Assembly: GCA_037576215.1 (NCBI GenBank)
Contig: JBANDB010000002.1
Coordinates: 6,448,001-6,512,000, forward strand
DNA: 64,000 nt
From: Armillaria gallica
Lineage: Eukaryota; Basidiomycota; Agaricomycetes; Agaricales; Physalacriaceae
Direction: 5' to 3'
Made by a program: the position numbers and the translations under genes. This document shows, piece after piece, positions 1 through 11,121 of the stretch (position 1 is its first letter; every line of letters begins with the position of its first letter). The notes below the pieces were generated by a model that saw only the letters and a program-made list of their open reading frames with translations, was not told the origin of the DNA and made no database searches.

Positions 1-674
1 GCATTCAACAGTTCCAGGCTATGCACTAGTCACAAACTTTTCCTGTCTTTCTTTAATACACAAAACCACCTGAAGCGGTATAATGAATTTGAAGGTTCGT
101 ACACTCCTGAATCTATCTTGGTTTTGATTATCTTGCATACATCCTGGTATATCGGAGCCAGGATTGGAATATTCTTAAGTACCCAGGGCATATGTGGAAT
201 TACTGGGATGTCTACTGGTGGAAAGAAGTCTTCCTGGAAATGTCCTCATTCAGAGTCATCCCAGGAAAACCCTTCGTTCTGTAGCATCATAAAATGGTGC
301 ATCAACTTACGTTCCTCAGCCCATAAGAAGTCTTCCCCATGTATCTCATCAATCTTAAGCTTTCACTCAAGAGAATACCTTCCAGTTGGTTTAAAATCTT
401 CTGGGTGAGGTGATAATTCAGATATCCCTTCAAGCAGATCTCCTTTAATATCATGGATGATTCTAAAGTTGGAAGGCAGTGTTGTCAGCACTGGCTTGGT
501 TTTCAAGGCCACCGGTTTATATTTCTTGGTTACAAGAACCACCTCTCGTTGCCAGGTATTGCTACCAACATTCGAGGGTGCATCATACAACTCTTCCAAG
601 TCGAACTCAGCTTTACCTGGTTGCCTCCCCTGGTTTTCTCTTTGATTCGTTGCTTGTATATCAAAGACAGGCAA
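1..674 (-). pseudogene. gypsy 1 reverse transcriptase, N-terminal part
   Basis: The minus strand encodes the region upstream of the RT fingers that is common in Agaricomycete gypsy polyproteins (KKYKPVA-like motif, then PSNFRII). It is followed, out to the window edge, by IPWVLKNIP, KIDSGVYEPSNS and RWFCVLKKD, which begin the RT domain. A TGA at 30-32 follows RKSL where related elements have Arg, consistent with CGA to TGA. A further stop near 360-420 separates two readable stretches. The catalytic YxDD box lies beyond the window. Confident as RT, non-functional as it stands. Confidence 0.8.
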
Positions 675-934
675 GGTTTCCCTTACTTCTTGTACTAGGA
701 CACCCGCTCGTCCATTTGGCTTACTGCCTAGGTACTTCTGGGTGTAAAATGTGCTAATAAGTGACCCAGCTAGCGGATCCTCTTTTACTTGCTGACTTGC
801 GCTGAGATAGAAATCTCAGATATTCATCCTGGTCAATGAATCCTGTTTACCTGGAGGCCCAGCATAACTTTCAATGATGAAGTTACCCTCCTTATCCTGT
901 GTGAGAATGACTGCTAGCTCTCCTTGATCTGGGA

Positions 935-1366
935 TCAGATCTTTGAGCTCTGAAAACCCGTTGCAGGCTCCCTTTGGAGTACTGCTGGAGCTTGTCCTCT
1001 TGGATAAGTATGTACCAGGGTCCGCTTTTTGGTATTGGGATCCGTAAGAATCATTGTCTGGTCGCCATCTGATGAGTTCTTTACTTCACTCAAAGTTAAA
1101 GTATCAAATGGTCTACCAAGCAATAAATCATATGCTAGGTTGGCTAGTACATGAACTTGCAGGTACACGGTGACTTCCCCAAACAAGAAAGCCACATTCT
1201 TTACTAGTCCTAATGACTTCTCAACTCCTCTGTTTGTGCTCTCCATCAAAATATAGATATCCAGGTCGTATTCCCATCCCATCTGCTTAGCCAGGTTGGC
1301 TGAACATGATACGATTTGTGACCCAGAGTCGCAAAGACATTCTAACTTCCTTCTTCCTGAGACCAA
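935..1366 (-). pseudogene. gypsy 1 retropepsin (aspartic protease) domain
   Basis: This 143-residue open stretch has the active-site triad CDSGSQIVS near its start and, about 80 residues on, YDLLLGRPFD, the second hallmark of pepsin-like retroviral proteases. A conserved Asp-Pro-Asn-Thr stretch follows. In a working element it would be part of a gag-pol polyprotein that cleaves itself. Here it is bounded by stops on both sides, so it is a fragment of the polyprotein rather than a separate gene. The catalytic Asp is preserved. Confidence 0.8.
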
Positions 1367-1378
1367 CAGGTAGACTGA

Positions 1379-2074
1379 TCATAAAGACTGTGAGGATGAA
1401 GCTACAACTACCACTGTCCTGGCTTTTTCACCTTCCAGAATAGACTCCAGGTACTGGACTATTGGATCACTAATGATGGTTGACCCTTCTGGAACAAGAC
1501 CTTGCCGCATTGTGGTTACATAGAAGCTGCATTCGACTGGCAGGTCTTCAATTCTGATACAGTTCTCCAGACCAGGCTCCAAAATATTGGCCACCGATCC
1601 CAAAGGTACTCTAGGTTCTTCCAGTTTCTCATCATCTTCGGCATCAGTGACATCCTCCAGAAGTACTTTACTGGTAGGAATCCTCTTAGGCATAACATAG
1701 GTTTTCATCTTTTGCCTAGCACCTGGTGACAATGCCAGCCAGTGTTCTGCAGTAAGGGTAATGGGAGCCTTCATCATTTGGTCCCAGACTTCCTTTTCTA
1801 AGTCGCCTGACTGCACCTCTACTTTCTTTCTGTAAGCCGGCTCTTTCCTAACTTCACCTGGTAAGACAGAGAATTTCTCAACTTGTCCCGGAGAGGGGAG
1901 CAAGGTCACATCAGGTACTGCGGCGTATGGATTTTCGGGTTCAAGGTAACCATTGTTCCCAGTAGTCAAGATTACTGGGGAACTTGATCGTGACTGATCG
2001 CCCATGTCTTGATTGCCAGGTACAAGGTTTTCATCATTATCACTACTAAAACTAGGGGTATATTTGCTTTGCAA
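1379..2074 (-). pseudogene. gypsy 1 gag-protease linker
   Basis: A 231-residue open stretch lies between gag and the protease in the order expected for the polyprotein. It has no recognised domain. It is acidic and proline-rich at the start, and contains LSPGARQKMK and VPLGSVANILEP, phrases of the type found before the protease in related Agaricomycete gypsy polyproteins. Its stop just before the protease frame suggests that the original single polyprotein has been broken. The assignment rests mainly on position and strand. Confidence 0.6.
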
Positions 2075-2110
2075 TCCCGGGCGTGATCACCAGTTCTCCA
2101 CCTCTGCTCC

Positions 2111-3535
2111 TCACTTTTGGTTTTGGTTTACATCCTCTGGTGAAGAGTCACCTAGCCCGGTCACCACCGCAGCCTTTTTATGGTGCTCTCCTGCCTTCAT
2201 TGAATGTTTATGAAAATCCTGGGTATCTTGCGAAGGTTCATTAGCCTGGCTAGCCTCTTGCCATCGTTGGCCTCTGGTTTTCACAACAGATTCCCATTGT
2301 GGTCCTTCCAGGTACTGATCAACTTTCTCTGGTGCCATGTGCGAGGTTTGTTGTACCAACTTCTCAAGCATGTTCTTCAAGTAGCTGATATCCTCTTTCT
2401 CTTCCACTATTTGGTGAGATATAATGTACTGAGGCACCGGGCCCAACAATTGTGGGGCCGCGATATAGGTCTGTCCAACAGTGTTAGATCCAGAAGCCTT
2501 ACACGATTCATAATAATGTTGAATCCTTGCTCTTGGGCTCATCCCGGCAGGTTCTTTCAGTGGAGGATTCCCGTCCTGTAACCTGTACATATTCTGCGTA
2601 CCTGGTACATGAACTAGTTCCCTGGTAGTAATCATCTCTAGTTTGTAGGGACAATCTACCTGGAAATGTCCAGGCGTCTCACAGAAATGACAGTTACCAG
2701 GCGCGTTACTGCCATACTGCCCACAAGTACTTTGGACGGGCGCAGATTGAGTGATCTTTGGTTGGGTCTTAATCTGCACCAACATCTTGTGTAACTCCTC
2801 ATCTCTCTTACTTTGTGACGAAACGCTAGTCTCCAGCAACTTCACAATGAGCCTGTTACTATCAGCCATTGTTGCCAGGAAGCTATTCATCTCTTCTGGT
2901 AACTCAGCCTTAGCAGGTTCCTTCTTGTAAGTTATTATGCCTCTGTTCGATGGCACGCTCAGAGCTTCTGCCTTAGTGGTACTAGGTGCCACTGGTAAAG
3001 CACTATCAAATATTTCATTGTAAACAGTGCCAGGTCCCTTTAATACCCAGGTTCCAGCATCGAATACATCTTCCAATACCCAGGGATCACACACGTTTCT
3101 CACCGGGTTAGTCACAGTAGCCACAGCCACCGGTTGACTACTCAAGCAATCCTTCATATGCTTCCACAAGACTTCTGTCTTGAAAGGTGAGATGAACAGT
3201 CTCACCAGGTCCAGGTTGGACATCAAGTTCTCCTTAATGACCTGCTTACTTTTGGCCTGGAACTCTTGTCGATAATTCAGGTAATCAGCAGAGTCCATGA
3301 TACCTTCTCTTTTGTACTTGTGGGCTACTTTAAGAAGTCCTTTGCATGCATCTTCATCATCCTCTGCAGTGCCATCATAGCTGCGCATCACTTCGTCTTT
3401 AAATTCTTTCCAGGTCTTCCCAGATTCAAATGTAGGGAACACTCTCCACTGATCTTCGATGTCTGTATCGGTGTAGCGTACAGCCCAGTCTTTCTTCTCG
3501 TCATCCATGGTTGCTCCTTCATGGGTCTTAAACAT
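2111..3535 (-). CDS. gypsy 1 Gag (capsid/nucleocapsid) polyprotein
   Basis: The 474-residue reading frame is the longest in the element. The N-terminal third has the capsid-like helical region (WRVFPTFESGKTWKEFKDEV). Near residue 283 is one CCHC zinc knuckle (C-X2-C-X4-H-X4-C, CHFCETPGHFQVDC) that in this family binds the element RNA. A TGA ends it and the linker frame follows after about 40 bases, so a gag-pol polyprotein was probably split by mutation. The ATG at 3535 is the first in-frame Met; the true start may lie upstream near 3853-4020. Opposite-strand frames over the same bases are shadows. Confidence 0.75.
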   Translation of the reverse strand: MFKTHEGATMDDEKKDWAVRYTDTDIEDQWRVFPTFESGKTWKEFKDEVMRSYDGTAEDDEDACKGLLKVAHKYKREGIMDSADYLNYRQEFQAKSKQVIKENLMSNLDLVRLFISPFKTEVLWKHMKDCLSSQPVAVATVTNPVRNVCDPWVLEDVFDAGTWVLKGPGTVYNEIFDSALPVAPSTTKAEALSVPSNRGIITYKKEPAKAELPEEMNSFLATMADSNRLIVKLLETSVSSQSKRDEELHKMLVQIKTQPKITQSAPVQSTCGQYGSNAPGNCHFCETPGHFQVDCPYKLEMITTRELVHVPGTQNMYRLQDGNPPLKEPAGMSPRARIQHYYESCKASGSNTVGQTYIAAPQLLGPVPQYIISHQIVEEKEDISYLKNMLEKLVQQTSHMAPEKVDQYLEGPQWESVVKTRGQRWQEASQANEPSQDTQDFHKHSMKAGEHHKKAAVVTGLGDSSPEDVNQNQK

Positions 3536-3625
3536 TCCTTCTAAGATCCTGAAATGTTTTCAGATTGCCCAGGGATTCGAAGTCTCTAGCCTGGGTGCAT
3601 CTCTCGATGACTCCATTGGCATCTG

Positions 3626-4020
3626 TCACTTGGCAGCCATGTTTAATGTCTGCGGGGGTGGTTGATCCTGTTGAGGTTGCGAGTTCGAGTTTGAACTAAA
3701 GTTGGATACTGGCCTAGCACTACCAGGAAAAGTCGAACTCAATGGGGTAGGTTCCGGGGAGGCATTGTGCAATTCTCTTTTGATCCTTGTGCGTTCCAAA
3801 GCTGCTTCAGCAATGTTCACTTCAATCTCGGCTTCTATGTCCCAAGGTTCCATTCTTATTCTTTTCCATGTTACAAGCAGGACTATACCAGCTGCTACTT
3901 CAGCTTCGTGGAGTGCTCTACGCTCAGCTGCCTCTTGTTCTGCTCTATGCTTTCGTGCTTCTCATGCAGCTCGCTGCAACAATTGGGCACTATTTGGATC
4001 AGGTTGAAGATGGGGATCGT
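3626..4020 (-). pseudogene. gypsy 1 Gag N-terminal leader, interrupted
   Basis: The minus strand shows a charged helical stretch rich in Glu, Arg and Lys (HEKHESIEQNKRQLS, then IEAEIEVNIAEAALERTRIKREL) and a Ser/Pro/Gln-rich tail. It is broken by stops near 3625 and 3975. This composition is what precedes the capsid domain in related gypsy Gag proteins. It probably was the start of the gag frame at 2111-3535 before stops accumulated. No catalytic motif is expected here. Confidence 0.5.
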
Positions 4021-4187
4021 CTTCCAGGTTGTAGAACTGTTACGTTCAATACAAAGTTTCGAATCTAGATGTAAAACCCCCCCTCGCAGTGGGCTCCAGA
4101 TAAAAGGTGCTGAGCGCCTATATGAATGCAAAGTGCTACACACTAAACACCACACAAACACTCAGTAATTGTGGTTTGAAGGGAGGT

Positions 4188-4294
4188 ATGTTATACCAGG
4201 TTACAACACTTTGTACTGTAGGATACAAGTTCCAGATGCAATGAATATGATTTGTATAAAGAATATATTGCGATGTCCACTCTAAGTTCAATGT
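4188..4294. repeat. Left piece of an LTR-like sequence (gypsy 1), split by nested insertions
   Basis: It starts TGTTATACCAGG after a purine-rich tract and continues, after removal of everything from 4295 to 16648 and one ATGT, at 16653. The rejoined unit is about 870 bp with TG...CA ends and imperfect terminal inversion (TGTTATACC against GCATATCA). It shares the frequent CCAGG/CCTGG words of the adjacent gag region. It is probably the upstream LTR of gypsy 1, but the mate LTR is outside the window, so the identity and exact ends are tentative. Confidence 0.5.
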
Positions 4295-4796
4295 TGATGA
4301 GCCTTAGACTTCCATGGCAATGGCAACACCCAAAACTCGGAGAGAGCTTAGGCAATTAATGTAGCAACACAGCAATCAAGGCAATGTGTTTGTGAGTGGT
4401 TCGGTGCACCTCCGTGCAGTCAATTCCTCAATAACACAAGATACACTGTGACTTTCAGTCAGCAAAGTAGTACTCTTGGTCAAGGAGTACTAATAGATGT
4501 TGGCTGTAAGCCAGGAAGGATCTCGATAAATGAGATGGGATGGAATCTGGTATGACGAATTGAATACCAAGAAACCGTGATGGAAACTGCGAAAATGATC
4601 TAGAGACCACAAAAATGGGTCTAGAAATCGTAGGGATGCTCTAGAAATTGTAGCAACGTGCTAGAAATCGTTGCAACGGTCGATAAAACGTGGGGAGGGA
4701 CTGGAAAACGTGGGGAGGGACTAGAAATCGTTGCGATGCTCTAGAAATCGTGGGGGAGGACGAGTAATTGTGTGGAAGGACTGGTAATCGTAGCAA
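4295..4796 (-). repeat. TG...CA element, copy A/B, left part
   Basis: It starts TGATGAGCCT and matches, in reverse complement and nearly base for base, the right side of the intact copy at 42700-44568. The match ends at 4796 inside an array of about 20-bp units (CTAGAAATCGTAGCAATG type), where the 10.6-kb transposon begins. The flanking ATGT at 4291-4294 recurs at 16649-16652 beyond the other end of the element, which shows the two parts belong together. No coding capacity is seen. It may be a solo LTR or a non-autonomous DNA element; the 10-bp inverted ends and 4-bp target duplication leave both open. Confidence 0.8.
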
Positions 4797-4810
4797 TGTC
4801 GGAGATTCTG
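4797..4810 (+). repeat. Left terminal inverted repeat of the Plavaka-like element
   Basis: The sequence TGTCGGAGATTCTG pairs with 15402-15415 with a single mismatch (G against C at position 8). It marks the exact point where similarity to the second TG...CA element stops. Confidence 0.85.
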
Positions 4811-5253
4811 TTCTGACCTTATTAGGAAATTCGGCAAATAATCTGGCTGATAAGATTATATTTGAGAATATTAGAAATGCATTTGTCAGATAAGATAAGA
4901 TAAACACGTATAAGCCCGTGCCGACCCTCGAACACAAACCATCATTCTTCAACTTCGAGTCGAGGACGGAGTGTTCTTTCCACATGCCTAGTGCATGTAA
5001 GATGAACTTTTTTTGATACTTCAAAATCTATATGCTTCTTCCGAGCATCATCCACGGTATGCTAGCAGTACCTAGTAAATGGAGATGTGGTTCATATCTT
5101 CGACTGATATCACAATGCCATTCCGTCGCCGCATTCATGATCCACAGAGCTATAGGCTCTACAAGGCCAGAAGACTGTTTGGTGGGACTGGTGGGACTCG
5201 GCACCCTTTAAAAGGCCCCACTTCCAATGGCATCATAATATCTTCGTCCTTCA

Positions 5254-8200
5254 ATGCCAGCCCCCTCCCACCAAGAGCAATGCCCCTACTGTTTAAGTCT
5301 TTTCGCACGTCGTGGGCTGACGCAACATAAAATCACCTGCAAACGCGATTACGATGAGCAGCAGGCTGATGCGTTGTATGAGAGAGAGTTATTTCACACA
5401 GGTAGGCTCAGCATTTGACGTATTATTGCTGAAATTCTGACGGTTCTTCTCTGGCTTTAGCAGAGACAGTTATACCAGTCTCCTCTGAAGAATATGACCT
5501 CGCTTCCGCTAATTATGGTACGTTTTCGTATAGCTGTTGGTCCAAATATGTAAACTTAAAGCATCATTTCAGCTGAAAGCGAAGCAAGTCCAGACCGTGA
5601 GTACCAACTTTTCGGAGATGTTCTAGCTTATCCATTCTCTTGAAGCACTCACACCAATTCTCAATGCTGCTGTAGTTGACGAAACTGGTATCTCTTGATC
5701 GCCTGAAGCTCCAGATCAGCTCACTGATGACATATCAGCATCAGTGTACGAGACTGATGATATTCGAACTGTCTACCATCCAGCCAGTGGAATTCCAACT
5801 CGAGTCGATCATTTTGAACAGTATCGTTCTGATCCTACGTTTCAATACACTGATCCACCGATTGACCCTTGTCCGTGGCGGCCCTTTGCTACACATCGTG
5901 ACTTCAAGCTGGGAGAATTCATCCTAGATGCGGCACTCACCAACAAACAGATGAATACGCTGTTTGAATTATTAACCCCTCAATCCGAGAGTATCCAAGG
6001 CCTTGACTCAACCATCAAAAGTCCGAAGGACTTCAAGGAGCACTGGGATCGAGCAGCCAATCATATTACTCCTGTAAGCATCCTTGATATTGTTGAGTGT
6101 GCAGTATTAACGTGCGCCATTTAGTTCGAAAAGTCAACAGTTACCGTACCCCTTCGTGGCAAAAACCAGACATTCGATGTTTATCGACGGAATTTATGGA
6201 TGTGGGCGCTAGAACTGATCCAGAATCCGACGCTGGAACCACATTTCTTCTGGGATGCTGTTGAGCTGTCCAAGTGGAATGGGAAGGCATTTGAAAGGTT
6301 TATTGATGAGCCGTGGACAGCGCAAGCATTCTGGGATCTACAGGCATGTATTATTATCACTGTTTCTATGAATTGATTAATTTCTTATTCACTCGCTATA
6401 GACCACACTCCCAAAGGGTGCAAAACCACTTTGCTTCATTTTGTATGCTGATAAAACTCGGCTGTCTTCATTCGGCACTGCTCAAGGATATCCTGTTGTG
6501 GCCCGTTGCGCAAATTTGAGAGTTGAAATACGAAATGGCAATGGCGTAGGAGGTGGACGAGTTGTCGGCTGGCTTCCATTGGTATCCATTTCTCATGTTA
6601 CAGCTCGCCTTTGACCTTGTTGAATAATATACCAGATAAAGGATGATCGGAGGTACAAAAATAAAACCTACTACGTGGACTTCAAGCGGTCTGTATGGCA
6701 TGCCGCAATGAAATACATCCTCGAGCCGCTCGAGGAACCCAGTAAGGTAGGGAGCTGGGTTCACCTTCAGCTGTGCGATGAAGATCTTCAGACGTTCCCT
6801 CGAGTTCCAATCATAAGCTGCGATTTTGAGGAGGCATGAGTCAGAATAACTTATACAGGACTCAGAGATGGCAACTTACCAGACATAATAGGTGCTTTGT
6901 GGTGTTGACCCGAGGTACCAATGGCCTGAAACCATGCGTGGTTTGTCTGGTTCCAAAGACGGAACAATACAACCTTGAAATTCACTATGAACTCCGAACT
7001 TCGAAGCAAACTCAAGAACTACTAGGGGACGCTGCTGGACTTCCGACCAAGGGTGCCCAAAATAAGTTCCTTTCTGGCTTTGGATTGCGTGACATTCAGG
7101 TCTGTCGCTCTTTTATTAAGCTCTTATTTAAACTGACAAGTATTCAAAGAACACTTTTTGGAATGTGACAGACTGTGATCCGTTTCGTTCCCTTTCTTGG
7201 GATCGCCTTCATGCTCATGATGATGGCTTATTTGGAAAACATTTAAGAGGTGAACTCGTCGCTCATGTAGAAGCTCTGGGCTCGCAATTCATCGGTCAGG
7301 CAGATGATCAGTGAGCATTTCCTGTACTGACCTATTTTGCTATATCCTGATTTTGTAATAACAGAATAAAGCTCTTTCCATGGTGGAAGGACTTCTATCA
7401 CTTTGAAAGCGGTTTCATGGGGGTGCACTTCACTGATGGAGGGAAGTACGAAGATCTGGCCAAAGTACCGACCCAAATTAGCCTTTCGATGTTCGCAGAG
7501 ACTGATTCCATTTGTTTCAGCATATCATCTTTGTAACCCAAAACATCCTCACTGAGACACGCGACAAACATGGCTACCTCTTACTGAAATGTATGCGAAG
7601 CTATCTAGAGCTCAATTCATATGCAGCCTTTAACCTCCACACGGAGACAACTATGCAAGCGATCCGAGATGAACTTGTTAAATTCTCTGAACTTATCAAG
7701 GTAAGCAGACATCGCAAAGCAATGGGGTAGACGTTAAATGACTCTCTAGGAATACGAACAGCTCACCATGTCGGTGAAGCCAAAGGCAAAGTCGTGGAAC
7801 TTTCCGAAAATACACTCCCATCAACATCTTGTTGATGATATCATGGCCAAGGGTGTTATGCAGAACTACAACACCAAACCTAATGAAAAGATGCATGGGC
7901 CCTTAAAAGATGCATATCAGCTGCGGACCAATTTCAAGGAAGTCACAGAACAGGTACTATCAAATATACCTTTTATTAGCATTTTCTTATCTGCCCTATC
8001 TTAGATTCTGCGGGTGGATTCATGGTGCAATGCTGCATCCTTCATCCATCAGCAAATAGATTTGCAGGAGGAATTGCTGCACCAGGCAACATCCGAAGAT
8101 GACGACGATGACGACAACGAATCAACAGCAGGCAGATCTGGCAAAGCAACACTACATGGTCACCGCGGCAAGGGTGGTGGGACTTTCAAGATCCGAGAAT

Positions 8201-8874
8201 TGCCAGTTTTGAGGGCTGACGACGCAGCGTACGGAAACTTCAAAGATCGATTATCGAATTTCATGGTCGGGCAGTTTGCAAAACATCCTGAGATTGTTCC
8301 ATTAGTTTCCAGAGAAAGGGTGTCATTCAAGGCATTCAAGGGGCACGATGAGGTGCATAACGTGTTATTTATGCATGCAAACATTAACACATCTTCCTGT
8401 ATATAGATCCAGCTGTACGGTCTCCTGAAAGTCAATTATGAAAACGCCGTAGATTGGAATATGTGCACCGATTATTTACGGTGCAGCCCCAATTTTTACA
8501 ACCATCCTCGGTATGATTGTGTCATCGTCGAGGGCTCAGAAGGTCCTTTTTTTGCGCAGATCATAATGCTCTTTTCTTGCATTGTCGGTGGGAAATTGTT
8601 CCCTCTTGCACTTGTTCATCCATTCAATGAGCCTGTCGCTACTTCAAATGCGAAGCTAGACAAGGATTTAGGCTTTTACAGAGTTCAGGCACGAAAGAGA
8701 ATGCAGTCGACATTTATTTCCATTTATGCCATCATTCGTGGCGCGCTTTTAGTCGAGGATTATGGATTCAAGTCAACTGATGGGATGAAGGAGTATCTGA
8801 TTGTCGACAGCGTTGACAGTGATTTATTCCTTAGGATGAAATCCTTACAATATGTTGGTCGTCGGCAGAATTGA
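5254..8874 (+). CDS. Plavaka-type transposase (CMC superfamily), multi-exon
   Basis: The proposed start gives a Cys2-His-Cys finger at once (CPYCLSLFARRGLTQHKITC), as in many Plavaka proteins. Downstream exons give blocks typical of this family: the PWRPF...FKLGEFIL block (about 5870-5935), FDVYRRNLWMWALELI (6176), CFILYADKTRLSSFGTAQG (6424), VGGGRVVGWLPL (6545), CVVCLVPK (6936), SWDRLHAHDDGLFGKHL (7196), the HSHQHLVDDIMAKGV block (7818) and YNTKPNEKMHGPL (7868). The blocks are joined by introns of about 50-60 bp with GT-AG ends. Stops or shifts near 6838 and 7480 may be introns or real damage; I could not settle this. In the family the enzyme cuts and pastes the element through an RNase H-like fold. 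Confidence 0.75.
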
Positions 8875-9125
8875 TGGGACATTACTAAGGCTGTCTTATT
8901 CAAGGTATGTGTGTAGCAGATATCTAAATAAATACTATTAATGACATCCTGTCAGTACTGAAAGAACGGCCTTAGAAAATGTAGAATGATCAAAGAATGA
9001 TACAGAGAGTGCAACGCGCCCAACCATGCATACAAATTCTGCCGATCCTGGCATTCTTTGCCTTCTACCATAATCACAACAGTCTCACGAGGCTTCCCCC
9101 TTTACCTCTCACTGCTACCTGCAGC

Positions 9126-11121
9126 ATGCCCATCGCACAGATGCATTGCAAGGTCTCAGTACCCCAGGTGCACCATATTCCCCTTCAAACGACCTTTCAC
9201 GGTGTGGTACATTCAATTTCAACACCCGAAGCTCAAGTTTTTCAATATCATGGCATTAAATATGCCTCCATACCCGCTCGTTTTCCCCAGTCAAAACTTT
9301 TTACTTCTTACAAGTCCAGTACGGATGCGACAAAATACGAGTAGGCTTTTGATATGCTGTTATCATATTAATGCTCACGAATCGCTGTAGACCCATATGT
9401 CCGCAGTACAAAAGCAGGGAAAGCATCAAAGAGGCCATGTTTGGCCTCAGAAATGACGACCTCCCCCAACAGTCCTTCAAGCAAAATGAATTCAAGTGTC
9501 TACTTGAATGTCACCGCCCCTGCTGGTCTTACCCTGCACTCTTGTATACCAGTTATGGGGTAAGTCTCGTGATTGGTCTCGATGAAACCAAGACCAAATG
9601 CTTACCACTGTTGACAGGGGAGCTGATCAAGGAACAGGCCTGCTCGTTGCAAGTCTTTGATGTTCCAAGGCGGATGCGAGAACATGCTGGTCTTGTCGCT
9701 GGGCTTGGTGACAGCATCACTCTGTTTCCAGCCATTGTCCGAGAGGAAGGTCGAAGCCAGATCCCATACAGCGGTGTCATAGTACAGCTTCAGCTGGGTC
9801 TATGACAGAGACACATTAGTCTATCGTAGTACACTCATTGGCAAACCGATTATTATGGTCACCTTCAAGTAAGATCTGGAGGTATTCTTGTTGACTTCTG
9901 TCTGATGGATCGCGTTGTGCCATAGTTTTCGTCTTGGCCTTTTTGGTTTCGCTGCCGGTCCCATGTTACGTGAGGACAACGAATCTGTGGGAGACGAAGG
10001 CATCAGAAATTATGGTCCGTCACTTTATCAATCAAGCCCCATTTTTCCTTGACATTTCATTTAGGTCTACACAACCAACATAAACTACTTGAATGGCTTC
10101 ACCACTTTATTGGAGATTTTGGCGGCGATCCTAGCAATATCATATTATTTGGGGAATTGACAGGAGCGACTGATATCGTATCTCACCTCTTGTCTACGGC
10201 CAATGAAACAAGACCACCTTTCCACCAAGTAATAGTCCAAAGTGCCATCCTAGAGCCCAATGCTCCCGATGCTGATAAGCTGTTTGCATATGGTTTAACT
10301 CCTTGCAATGTCAATGACGGGGTCTTCTTCCGTTCAGGATGGAGATCTTACTTTCAACCAGATGACGCGCACCTCCGAGATCACCATGCGTTCTCTGAAC
10401 TTCTTTCGATTCACAAGATACCCAAACGGCCATCACGGTCTCCCCATCCGAATGCTGGTCTGGTCACTTTCCATCCTCCAGCTAATTTTCAATCTCTCAT
10501 CATAGGTGATTGTGCCTCTGACTCGTTAGTATGGTCGCTGTACGCAGCACAGTGGACTGCCCCTGCGATCGTGCGGCGCATCAAGGCTGTCTGCCAATCT
10601 CTCTCCAAAAGCTCCAACCTCATGCATTCCTATGACATCTCCTCCTACACCTCTGATGACGAAGTCGTTCAGCGTGTCCTGGACCTCATCAACGACGCCC
10701 GCGTGGCATGGCCAACCAAATGTGTAGCTCAGTCTGCTCAATGCGATCGAGGTGGACATAGGGTCTGGCAGTATGTCTTTGATCAAGACGGGCCAACCGT
10801 CAATCTTCCGCACCATGCCGTCGACCTTGTCTACCTGTTCGGCAATTTCCCGCTTCCTGAATCAGTCCGATCACCTTCGTCTTCATGGTGTCCTTTTATG
10901 GAGACTTCTGCGAATTTGACGATGTGGACGAGGACTCGGATGATTCGGTGGTAATAAGTGATGAAGATGGGTGTTCGTGGATGCAGCTATGTGTTGACCA
11001 ATGGTCAGATACCCATGTTAGGGATATGATGCAGGAGAGGTGGATCGGAGAAGCACCCCACGTTGTTACGATAGCTAAGATTGATTTCCTTATTGGGACT
11101 TGCATTATTTGGCCTCGATAG
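9126..11121 (+). pseudogene. Type-B carboxylesterase/lipase relic
   Basis: Pieces of an alpha/beta-hydrolase appear in order: an N-terminal VFQYHGIKYASIPARF, a 50-bp intron at about 9342-9391, then PICPQ, DDLPQQS, RLGLFGFAAGP (9930), ALEWLHHFIGDFGGDPSN-like (10090-10140), and a His region LPHHAVDLVYLFGN (10807). The nucleophile elbow reads FGELTGA: the catalytic Ser is Leu (TTG at 10157-10159), one C-to-T step from TCG. Frames change at about 9500-9560, 9590-9650 and 9900. It lies inside the transposon in the same orientation as the transposase. It could have been captured as cargo or be an older insertion; it cannot make an active esterase. Confidence 0.75.

Larger units (their letters stand above)
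1..4187 (-). mobile_element. Ty3/gypsy retrotransposon 1, 5' half, minus strand, truncated by window edge
   Basis: Read on the minus strand, the region gives gag with a CCHC knuckle, a linker, a retropepsin domain and the start of reverse transcriptase, in the order gag-PR-RT typical of Ty3/gypsy. RT runs off position 1, so RNase H, integrase and the far LTR are outside the window. Several stop codons separate the pieces, so the copy is dead. A possible primer-binding site beginning TGG on the minus strand lies at 4082-4098. The next LTR-like sequence starts at 4188, and a purine-rich tract just before it on the plus strand leaves its exact LTR assignment open. Family level is sure; boundaries are not. 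Confidence 0.85.

Noticed and set aside
1502..1729. Plus-strand frames over gypsy 1 (for example 118-408, 1502-1729, 3702-4168)
   Set aside because: They are shadows of the minus-strand gag, protease and RT frames.
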